The notes under the pieces: generated by a model
Databases searched by the model: none
The model's input: the letters and a program-made list of their open reading frames with translations, nothing else
What the model was told of the DNA's origin: nothing
Made by a program: the position numbers and the translations under genes
Assembly (NCBI GenBank): GCA_940671915.1
Contig: CALNVZ010003434.1
Location: 19,360,413-19,424,412 of the forward strand
Direction: 5' to 3'
Length of the DNA stretch: 64,000 nucleotides
Source of the DNA: Paracentrotus lividus
Lineage: Eukaryota; Echinodermata; Echinoidea; Camarodonta; Echinidae
Part shown: positions 56,001-64,000 of the stretch, piece by piece
How positions within the stretch are numbered: position 1 is the first letter of the stretch
How the letters are laid out: each line of letters starts with the position of its first letter

Positions 56001-59000
56001 ACTCTTTGACAGACTGGTTCAAGCTGAGCTTGGTGTGACTGGTACTACCACCAAGGCACATCAGGTAAGTGTCAAGGGTTTTGCATAGTTGGTAAAGGTC
56101 AAAGGGGTTAAAAACAGATGTTTATTTTTGGCTATCTTTTGATACACATTGTGGGAAATTGCCACAAGGACCTGCCTGACTGAAAAAGAAGAAGAAGAAG
56201 AAGAAGAAAAAAGTGATGTGGACATATGAAATGTTTCAGTACTACTGTACTTTTCAAACTGGAACAGTTATTTCAAACAACCTCTCATGTCTATTACAGC
56301 CACGGGTGTTTAGAAGAAATGCTGCTTCCTCACAGCTCACCCCTTTGGCATCTGACTCTACGCAGGATGCCCAAGCTGGAGCTGACAGTATCAACGACAC
56401 TGCCCTGGAGGAAGAAGAGGTGTCAGCCTTTGTGGAGGGAATCATCAGCCATGCAGTCCAGACCCTTCAAGAAGAGGTATGTGTTCACACTACTGTCAGA
56501 GATTCCAACCCTAGAGAATAATTATAGCAGTAGAAATTAGCACACAAAGAAACAAACAGTTGAAACACTGAAACAAATGCCTTGCTCACAAGAGAACAAA
56601 TCTATTGATTTGAATGCATTCCCAGAATTGAATGACAGAGCCAAAGGATATTACTCACACTTTCTTTCATGAGAAGTCTTTTGGTTCTGCTGATTCAAAT
56701 ATTTGCACTATTCACTTTCTAATTTCTAATATTATAATTATTCCATAGGGTTGGCATCTCAGTCTTTTCCCAAATCCATGAAAGAAGCAAAAGTGTAAAC
56801 AGTAGTTTGAACTTCCACCATGTAAAAAGTATTGCGATATTAGCATATCGCAAAAGTTTTAGCTGTTCTCTGACCATGAAGCCATACAGGCTCTTTGTAA
56901 TAGAATAAGATGGAACAGAGCCCAACCTTGAATAATGACTGAAGCTCTTTGTATTTGTTGCATTAATTTATAGAATGAAAGAAGTAAACAAAACTAAAAC
57001 CATGAACTGTTCTATATAATACAATACAAAACAGTATGATGTGAAGGCATACTCCACTTCGTAACCCATCATATTTGAAAAGTAACTGCATTTTTTTTTT
57101 TCTCCGCCTACTACATTCTTTGCAGGCAAGAATAGCATCCCTCAGTAGTGATGCTAAGATGAGCACAGACAGCCAAGCTTTGAAATCACCAACGAGACGA
57201 GAGCCGACGGATGAAGACATAGAGACGTATGTTGATGCCGTTCTCTCTGTTCAGCTGCAGCTGGTTAGGATGGAAAATGAGGAGAAATTAAATACTTGCC
57301 TGGATGATGCGTGTTCATCCGAATATCAGCAGTCTGAAGATGGTCCAGAGGAGAGTCTCTCGGACAGTTTTGTTATCAAAGCCATTGATTGAGGATACGA
57401 TGAAGGGATTGGTCGGTGATGATATTGATGATAGTTTTGCAAGAGCCTTTCTTTTGAAAGCACAACCCCATCTAGAGTTAGCACAGGAGATGCCAGCTCC
57501 TATTCCAGTCTCCTGCAGGCCTTGGAAGATACTCCATTTGGGTCATCTCCAGGCTACATGCTCTTACCGCCTAGGAGGGAGATGGCACTCGTGAAGCAGG
57601 AGCAACGATGCGCTATCATTCCTTAGACAGCCAAGGCAGCTACGAAGATGAATTCCTGAGGTTTGTTCACAGGCAATATGGCTCCATAAATGTCATGGAT
57701 GAGTCACCGTCAGCTGTCAAAATATCTTCTGTAGGAGTATCAATGACCCCTGTGAAGCAAAGCCAAATCAAGCTCACAGACTCATCTACAGGCATGGGCA
57801 TTGAGACGATGGAAAGCGGCTGTGATGCCGTCATATGGAAATGTACGATGCCATGGTGGAACCCCGGTTCGCAGTGCACTGCTGGAGTTGCCACATCCCT
57901 GTAGTTTTCAGGATACAGCATCCTGTATGACACCTATCAATGTGCAAAGCACCGGGATGGGTACTTTCCCTGCTAGGGTACAGGACTCTGGAACTGAGAT
58001 GCCTGAAGTACAACTGATGGATACAGGAGTTGGAATGTCACACTTCCCACAGAACAGAGGTAGCTGTTGGATCACTCCAAAGGCACAAGTCAGCGTCTCG
58101 GACACATCATCCTTCATGAACGCCTGTCAAGATGCAAAGCGCAGGAATAGGACTTCTCCAGCTAGGGTCCAGGACTCTGGAACCGAGATGCCTACAATAA
58201 ATGTCATGGATGCAGGTGTTGGAATGTCACCACTTCCCACGAGGACAGAGACAGCTGTCGGAACTTCCCCAAAGGCTCAGTAGTTATCCAAGACACTGCT
58301 TCGTCTATGACACCTATCAAGTTGCATACCATCGGGATGGGGACTTCCCCAACTGTGGTTCAGGACTCTGAACTGAAATGCCAGAAGTGCAGTTAATGGA
58401 TACAGGAGTTGGAATGTCCCCACTTCCCACAAGGACAGAGACAGCTGTTGGAACCTCACCAAAGGTCACCATGGACAGAGAAGTTGGAAGTTCCCCAGTT
58501 GGAATGAAGGACATCAACTGTGGAACTTCCCACTTCAGTTCTCTGATAGCAACACTGCAATGACACCCATCTTGGTCAAGAATGCTGAGACACTCACTTC
58601 ACCTCCAGTTGTGCCGAGTCTTAGGTAGGTCATTTTGCAAATATAACAAATTTGTGTCCAGTCTTTATGATAATTTTAAATTCTTTATTTCCAAAATAGG
58701 TCAATTTGCAAATATAAAAAGTTGTGTTTGATCTTTGTGATAATTTCTAATTCTATATTTCAAATTTAATATATTTTGCAGCAGGTTTACCTTTAGGCTG
58801 CCACATTGTACTGCCCTGTTGCATTTCAATAATTGATTCTGCAAGGCGCTTTGTAACTTGTACCTTGTAGATTAAGTCATACAGCTACATGTAAACTGGC
58901 CTACATACATGTATATTTACATCATTTCATCTCTGCTTTTTTTTTCCCAAAATTTCTATTAATTTTAAAAAAATTAAAAATTTGTTGAATTTTATTTGTT

Positions 59001-62000
59001 TCAAATGGCTAGAACTGTAATGCATTCATGGGTCTTTGTTTTGTATCTTCTTGAACTTCCAGTGATCCAATGCACCTTTACACAGAAATTAAAATGAAAA
59101 TATTTGATGATGAATGGTACCCTAACAAATGCTTAACAAATCCTGATTATTTTTACTACATGTAGATCAGTACGAGCCCCAATTCCTTTGACTCCACAAG
59201 CTGGTCAGCCACGTCCAGACTGCAGCCATCAGTAACCAGCTCCTGAGGACCGAGATACAGATGCTTCGCTCCCAGAAGCCGAGGCGGATGAGAGGCTTAT
59301 GGTTGCTAGGAGAGAGATGCAGGAGAAAGAGGATCAGGTAGTGATGAACGAGGATGCATTGAGACAGATGAAGAGGACGGCAAGAGTAAGTCTATTTGGT
59401 TTTTCTTTACCTAAAATGAGCTTTTGGTGTTTCAGCCTTGTAATGTATCTTTAAAGGTTAATGAGCGTACCTTCCTGTCCAAATCAGCATTGTGGTGCAC
59501 CTGTAATCCAGCTAAAAATTTGAAGTTATAAAATGACATGGAATGGACCCTGGTTTGAATCCCAGTCATGTCTTTCACATGATGACGTTAAAGGTCGGTC
59601 CCTGATGTAAATTTCATATCTGATTGATATATGACATGATACAGGACATGATAGCTCAATCGGTTAGAGTGCCTGTAAAAAGTAGCCTTTCTTGCTTTCA
59701 TGAATGGAGGTCATTCGAAACCCAGCCGATTCATACCAAAGACTTACAAAAATGGTACCGTTGCCTTTTAACAAGGAAGCTTACAAGGAGCTTTGGGGTA
59801 ATAATAACATCATGCAGGGCCCGCTGGGAGAACAGTTGTCAGAACTGAAGTGGCTACCCTGGGTAAATGAAACGATATTATTATTATTATTATTATTATA
59901 CATGTCGGTCAAAAGATTGATTAACATGGTCAAAAGATTGATTAATGTACATGTTAGTGTAAATTTAACGTACAAGTTTGCATGAGTAGTGGCAAGATGA
60001 ATTTTGGCTACTTGCAATAACTCTTCATTTAGCTCTGTTCTCTCCATTTCTCGCCGCAACTCGGCACAGCTCTTAAAGGGGATTGAAAGTCGGAGATCGT
60101 GGGGAATGCGCGTTTTTCTTGAGCTCCATTGACTCCTACACAATCGACAGTGAGGCTTACGCAGGGTCGCGGCTACTGGGGATTAACATTCTTACAGTAC
60201 GAACATGACGAATTCAGTCGGTCCATAATGTCGAGTTCTCGATCCGTTCAACAAAAAGTTTATAGACTTCAACAGGTCTTATCGTATAAAATCAAAAAGA
60301 AGGCTTGTATAATGCTCCATTTCAAATAGGTCAGATTTACTTCGGAATCCTGGTTAGATTAGTCTAGCCGTACATGCCATAAGGATTAACTCTCTTTCCT
60401 GACGAGACTCGTTATCGCTAAAAGATTACGTAACACCCCTCTGGCATGTTATTATTTCATCCGAGATAAGGTGATTTCCCCAGTTTTTTATCAATTATAA
60501 GTCCCTTTAACAACTCTGTGCAACTCGAGGCACAGTTCTTAACAACACTTTGCAAATTTGAGCTATAAAAAAAAAGGTTAGAATAGAATGACAGAAAGCC
60601 ATGTTCGGTTTGCATCGACAATAAGAAAGCAAACAAACAAAAATATTTTGGTATATAGATTTCATCATGATTATAGTGAGAAAGGACTGGAATCGGCAAA
60701 ATTGAGTTGGTAACTGGTATGCAGATTAAAATGCATGTAATAGAAACAGTCAAGATGAAACCGAAAATAATTTTGACTGGGTTTGTAAATGTAAAAAATA
60801 ACATTTAATTGTAAAAATATCAATTAAAAAAAGAACCTTGCCAAGACATTCCCAGGAACTATGAATTAACAAGATAGACTGGAATTAAATCAAGAGAATA
60901 AGAGATAAAGAGAAAGAGAAGAAAAACAGAACACTATAGGTTCATTCCATGCCAATTCACCCAATGGCGTTACACCCCTACCGTCTCAGATTTGCTCAAA
61001 TTTTGGTACACATAAAGTTTAACATTTTACCTTCCCATGAAACAAAAAAAATTAGCCGTAAACGGTTCCGTCGGCTTTCCGAGCTATGGCCCGCCCTTTT
61101 TTATTTCGTTTGGCCAAAAATGGGTGTGACCTTGTCCATTTCAACGGCACAATGCGCCTGAACTGGTTGACCAATTTGTCTGTGAAAAACTGGTACCATT
61201 CAAAAGGAAATTCAAGAGAATTCAAAAATGGTATCAAAAATAATTATTGGAGCCAATTTTAAAAGTGTATGGACCTTTGACCTTTCCTTTTACAACCTTG
61301 ATTTTGACCCCCCAGACGAATAATATTTTACTTGATTTTCATGTATGTTTAATTGGTCAGTATAATATTAACATAACATGTAAATATCTTAGTTGTATAT
61401 TTTATCTTTCACCTTTAAAAAAACTCTTTTTATATGTAATTTACAAAATTATCTGTTTACCCCCACATACTGCATATTGTGTTTGGTAATGTGTGTACAA
61501 GTCTCCATTATAGGGCTTAACTGAATACTCCCAACTTGAAGTTAAATTACATTCAAATTAAAACAGGAACTAAAACATTTCAAGTAATAAAGAGAACATT
61601 AAACACAGATGATAATGATATACATGTACTATACTCCATTGCTATTGAATGAGACATATGTTTAGCCTTTTTGATTGGGTGCAATAGGTATACATACAAA
61701 TCATCAGAAGACTGCGGTTTTGACAGAAACAAAAAATGCTTCCTACATGTTAGTCAGCTCTACTGTCCCAAACTGGATACATCCTTGGGATCTTTGAAAC
61801 ATCAGCAACATATATGGTAATACATTTATGGCATTTGATTGTAATGTTACTTCAGTTTGAAAGTATTCATGTATAATGGAGTCTTGTACACACATTACCA
61901 ACACAAATATCAGTATGTGGGCGGGTAACAGTAACTTTGTAAATTACATTAAAAAGAGTTTTTAAAGGTGAAGAAATAAAATATCATCCTAGATATTTAC

Positions 62001-63571
62001 ATGTTTATGTTAATATTATACTGACAATTACATACATAAAAATCAAGTAAAAATATTATTCGTCTGGGGTCAAAAATCAAGGTTAAAGGAAAGGTCAAAG
62101 GTCATAGCACTTTAAATTGCTCCAATAATATTTTTGATACCATTTTTGAATTCCTCTTTGAATTTCTTTTGAATGGTACCACTTTAAAAAAATTGGTCAA
62201 CCAGTTCAGGCGCAATGTGCCGTTGAAATGGAAGGTCACACCCATTTGCTGCCAAAACGAATCAAAAAGGGCGGGCCATAGCTCGGAAACCGACAGACCG
62301 TTTACGCTAATTTTTTTGTTTCATGGGAAGGTAATGTTAAACTTTATGTGTACCAAATTTGAGCAAATTCTGAGACGGAACGGTGCAAAATTGCACTTTC
62401 ATTGGTGAATTGGCAGGAATGACCCTATAGTTAAAATGGAGTTCAATGGCATAAACAGTGGCACATACATCATGCATATAACAGAGTTCAAATTAGAGAT
62501 ATCGTTTGAATACGAAGAAGCATTCAGGAGGGCCGTTACATAAGGAATTGTAGAGTTTTTATATCTCTGCGTTCTACAGCGCGGTAAGTCCAAAAGATGA
62601 GCATTTTCTCAAAAGCTCGCAGAAGACTCATACTTCCAGCTCGCCTCTCTGTGTGAACAGTGCATAATATGCCAATTGGAATGTTAGTAATTCTAAACTG
62701 CATCACCTGAAACGATTGTAAGGAGATGCTATAGTTACCATCAGAAAAGGAAGGAATAGATGCTGTCTTTGAAAGATTATAGGACAATGATTAGCGTATA
62801 GCAATCATCATTTTTTTTCTTTGAACCAACCTTGTGATTTTTGTACATTTCTTACTTGTAGGCAATCTGCCTAGGATAGGAGACAGGTAGTAGAGCTCAA
62901 CATATAAAGCAGGTAGATGGAGTAGAAGATAGCAGATGATGCAATAGCCAGCTTGAGCAGCCTTCGAGAGGGTAAGCCTTCTTTTCATAAGATTGCAATC
63001 TATGCTTCAGTCATGAGATCAACATCATTTGTCAATTTATATTGAATAATTTCTACAGACATGATGCACATCACTGTATATAAGATACTAGGAGTGCCAA
63101 AATTTGCTCAAGGTTTCATACACTAATCAAACTAATTTCAACCATGGGCTGTGTTTCACCAAGTCGTTTGTAAGTTACAAATTACAAACGGACTTGGTGT
63201 GATCACTTCTTGTGCTAAATGATTGCATGGTGATTAGTATGGGACCCAAGAACTTTACGAACAACTTGGTTAAACATCACGGTGGACTTGAGAATACACC
63301 CTACCCTAAACATAAAACCCTCTCGTATCCGTAACCTTACATTTTACACAAAGTAAATCCCTGGTCAATTGTCAATGGAGAAAATGTCATGTCACCTATA
63401 TTTAATCATACTCTTTCTCTTTCTGTTTTTTTTGTTTTTTTGTTTTTATAGAAAACCCAGATGATATCCAGCCTCACTGATGATAATCAGAAGATGAAAA
63501 AAGGTTATAAACAGCAGATAGGTGACCTTCAAGATGACCTTTGTAGGGCATACCGGCAACATCAACAACAG
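52888..63571 (+). CDS. Unrecognised Ser/Thr/Pro-rich coiled-coil protein gene, frame-disrupted
   Basis: Candidate exons with good borders: 52888-53054, 55176-55421, 55900-56064, 56300-56476, 57126-58624, 59166-59385, 63452-63571. The early part has TPMKALDSPAPLTPSRQPLA and PRIEALRNEGGAGKLDGG; acidic helices follow (EEEEVSAFVEGIISHAVQTL and TDEDIETYVDAVLSVQLQL); then a tandem repeat with MDTGVGMSPLPTRTETAVGT and VQDSGTEMP; then helices ADERLMVARREMQEKEDQ and KKGYKQQIGDLQDDLCRA that look coiled-coil. Frame breaks or stops occur near 52930, 52960, 55310, 56010, 57390, 57520, 57630, 57790, 58120, 58280, 58370 and 59235. Both ends extend beyond what I can define. A centrosomal or ciliary scaffold is possible from layout alone; no family is claimed. 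Confidence 0.5.
53182..53627. mobile_element. TTAA-target MITE 1
   Basis: Ends AGGTAGTATCAGCCTTTT and AAAAGGCTGACACTACCT, with TTAA at 53178-53181 and 53628-53631. 446 bp, no coding capacity. Confidence 0.88.
53632..54218. mobile_element. TTAA-target MITE 2, abutting MITE 1
   Basis: Ends AGGAGGACTCCGGGCTGA and TCAGCCCGGATGAGTCCT, with TTAA at 53628-53631 (shared with MITE 1) and 54219-54222. Arms continue for about 200 bp (TTCATCAAAACGGATGA, CACAACAC words). 587 bp. Confidence 0.88.
55176..55421 (+). CDS. Coiled-coil gene, Pro/Ser-rich exon
   Basis: Acceptor CCGGTAG|GGCCTG, donor GCAGAA|GTAAGT. GRTRTPMKALDSPAPLTPSR in one frame, LTLKPSLPRIEALRNEGG and GGKTPKRTKKQ in another; one shift near 55300. 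Much higher GC than its surroundings, as expected of coding sequence. Confidence 0.6.
55798..55880 (-). repeat. tRNA-derived SINE head or tRNA pseudogene
   Basis: Minus strand GTGGTCTAGTGGAAAAGT (A-box-like) and GTAGGGTTCAAATCCC (B-box) at tRNA spacing. No paired acceptor stem. Confidence 0.5.
55900..56064 (+). CDS. Coiled-coil gene, exon with KPADSIVDSITSTL
   Basis: Acceptor CTCACCCAG|ATCCAA, donor ACATCAG|GTAAGT. Reads DPRAVLQPLPTTHVTLPNVT, KPADSIVDSITSTL, then a TGA; one base shift gives DRLVQAELGVTGTTTKAHQ. Confidence 0.6.
56300..56476 (+). CDS. Coiled-coil gene, intact 59-codon acidic exon
   Basis: Acceptor TCTATTACAG|CCACGG, donor GAAGAG|GTATGT, phase 0 both sides. ASSQLTPLASDSTQDAQAGA then ALEEEEVSAFVEGIISHAVQ, a Ser-rich linker and an amphipathic helix. 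Confidence 0.75.
57126..58624 (+). CDS. Coiled-coil gene, large repeat-bearing exon with frame breaks
   Basis: Acceptor TCTTTGCAG|GCAAGA, donor GTCTTAG|GTAGGT. Starts ARIASLSSDAKMSTDSQALK, PTDEDIETYVDAVLS; later SYEDEFLRFVHRQYGSINVM; then three tandem units of about 190 bp beginning near 57976, 58168 and 58358 (VQDSGTEMP, MDTGVGMSPLPTRTETAVGT). Several single-base shifts move the coding frame. Confidence 0.6.
57976..58500 (+). repeat. Tandem coding repeat, period about 190 bp, three units
   Basis: CAGGACTCTGGAACTGAGAT and variants at 57980, 58171 and 58361, each followed by GGAATGTC...CACTTCCCAC and GGACAGAGACAGCTGT. Diverged by indels that break the frame between units. Confidence 0.85.
58622..58770. 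repeat. Two-copy tandem repeat of about 78 bp
   Basis: TAGGTCATTTTGCAAATATA and TAGGTCAATTTGCAAATATA with following TGTGATAATTT words. The first copy starts at the splice donor of the large exon, so the exon border is again duplicated. Confidence 0.75.
59166..59385 (+). CDS. Coiled-coil gene, exon with APEDRDTDASLPEAEADERL
   Basis: Acceptor ACATGTAG|ATCAGT or five bases later, donor GCAAGA|GTAAGT. VRAPIPLTPQAGQPRP, a TAA at about 59235, then a charged helix to NEDALRQMKRTAR; the join to the next exon is phase 0. Confidence 0.6.
59640..59900 (+). mobile_element. tRNA-headed SINE, copy 2
   Basis: GATAGCTCAATCGGTTAGAG (A box) and GAGGTCATTCGAAACCC (B box), then the body shared with copy 1 (GGGGTAATAATAACAT, GGGCCCGCTGGGAGAACAGT, TGGCTACCCTGGGTAAAT) and an (ATT)n tail. 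Confidence 0.85.
60940..62425. mobile_element. Large fold-back transposon, arms about 560 bp
   Basis: Left arm 60940-61513 and right arm 61860-62425 are inverted copies (shared TTCAACGGCACAATGCGCCT, GAGCTATGGCCCGCCCTTTT and many others) around a 350 bp centre. Ends GGTTCATTCC and GGAATGACC, bordered on both sides by CTATAG. No coding capacity seen. Confidence 0.9.
63148..63282. mobile_element. Short MITE with GGGCTGTGTTTCACCAAGT end
   Basis: Left GGCTGTGTTTCACCAAGTCG and right ACAACTTGGTTAAACATCAC are diverged inverted repeats; an inner GTTTGTAAGTTACAAATTAC palindrome follows the left end. Confidence 0.55.
63452..63571 (+). CDS. Coiled-coil gene, 40-codon exon
   Basis: Acceptor TTTTTATAG|AAAACC, donor CAACAG|GTAAGG, phase 0 at both ends. 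KTQMISSLTDDNQKMKKGYK then QQIGDLQDDLCRAYRQHQQQ, likely a coiled-coil. Confidence 0.72.
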
Positions 63572-63629
63572 GTAAGGTTATTTTTAGAAAAGGTAAGATG
63601 ATTTATAGAAACATTGGTTTGCTTTTTAT

Positions 63630-63992
63630 CACACAGATGACAATCGGAGGATAAAGAAGGGTTACAAAGTGCTGATAGCCGACCTTCAAGATGACCTTTG
63701 CACAGCATATAGGCATCATCAGTCATGACTTTACGAAGGACTGGAACATGTTCTTGGGTGCTATACTAATCACATTCGCTTTCATTTAACGCAAGAATTG
63801 ATCACCAGTCATTTGTAAAGTTGTTCTAAGGTTAATAACAGCTTGGTGTAATATCACCCTGGAAAGATAATTTATAGATACATTGTTCATCTTTGTCACA
63901 TTGATGATCAGAAGATAATGAAGGGTTATAAACAGCCGATAGCTGACCTTCAAGATGACCTCTGTAGGGCATGCAGGCAACATCAAAAACAG
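63630..63992 (+). repeat. Two downstream copies of the 40-codon exon
   Basis: ACCTTCAAGATGACCTTTGC (63690) and ACCTTCAAGATGACCTCTGT (63946) with matching 5' and 3' parts repeat the exon at 63452-63571, including preceding intron sequence (ATTTATAGAAACATTGGTTT). Copy 2 keeps an acceptor-like CACACAG but no donor; copy 3 ends AAAACAG|GTTACC, a possible donor. Confidence 0.85.
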
Positions 63993-64000
63993 GTTACCGG

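Larger units (their letters stand above)
59386..63451 (+). other. Intron of the coiled-coil gene with SINE and large fold-back
   Basis: 4.1 kb. Holds SINE copy 2 (59640-59900), the 1.49 kb fold-back (60940-62425) and a small MITE (63148-63282). No other exon recognised. Confidence 0.55.

Noticed and set aside
52888-63571. Assignment of the coiled-coil gene to TALPID3/KIAA0586
   Set aside because: Weak resemblance in acidic helices and Pro/Thr-rich layout only; no diagnostic segment could be matched.

Overview
The window looks like nuclear DNA of an invertebrate deuterostome, most likely an echinoderm such as a sea urchin. The basis is AT-rich DNA, small exons with GT-AG borders in long introns, frequent ACATGTA and TAGGCCTA words, many short inverted-repeat transposons, CR1/L2-type LINE remnants, a Sleeping-Beauty-like Tc1 relic and tRNA-headed SINEs. 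The species call is inference. Nothing bacterial, viral or CRISPR-like was seen.

Layout from left to right: (1) 2641-2863 (-) is the first coding exon of a divergent Rab/Ras-like small GTPase. (2) 6382-13003 (-) is a complete seven-exon serine/threonine dehydratase gene (SDS/SDSL family, 324 aa) whose splice phases all agree. (3) 14830-28776 (+), head to head with it across 1.8 kb, is a gene with an N-terminal TIR domain, a middle W/F-rich segment and C-terminal HEAT repeats; one middle exon is frame-disrupted. (4) 37125-37769 (-) is a large exon of an aspartyl/asparaginyl beta-hydroxylase-domain protein (ASPHD type), with a possible membrane-anchor exon at 38637-38743. (5) 52888-63571 (+) is a multi-exon gene for a Ser/Thr/Pro-rich, coiled-coil protein that I do not recognise; it has a tandem repeat in its coding sequence and several frame breaks (decay or assembly error).

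The spaces between and inside genes are rich in mobile DNA. A 4.4 kb LINE sits inside an older inverted-repeat element and is itself split by a 1774 bp DNA transposon with a 10 bp target duplication. Two MITE families recur through the window: a CACGGA-ended one with 5 bp duplications (about five copies) and a hairpin-ended one with about 10 bp duplications (three copies). There are also two TTAA elements sharing one TTAA, a hAT-type element with 8 bp duplications, and several long fold-backs, including a 1.49 kb element with arms of about 560 bp and a near-perfect hairpin with arms of about 163 bp.

The most unusual pattern is that pieces of coding exons together with their splice borders are tandemly repeated next to the real exon at four places in two unrelated genes (24886-25352, 26790-27192, 28700-29520, 63452-63992). 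A second unexplained signal is a 14-mer, GTCACTCCGTAACC, present seven times within 1.7 kb of one intron of the TIR-HEAT gene.
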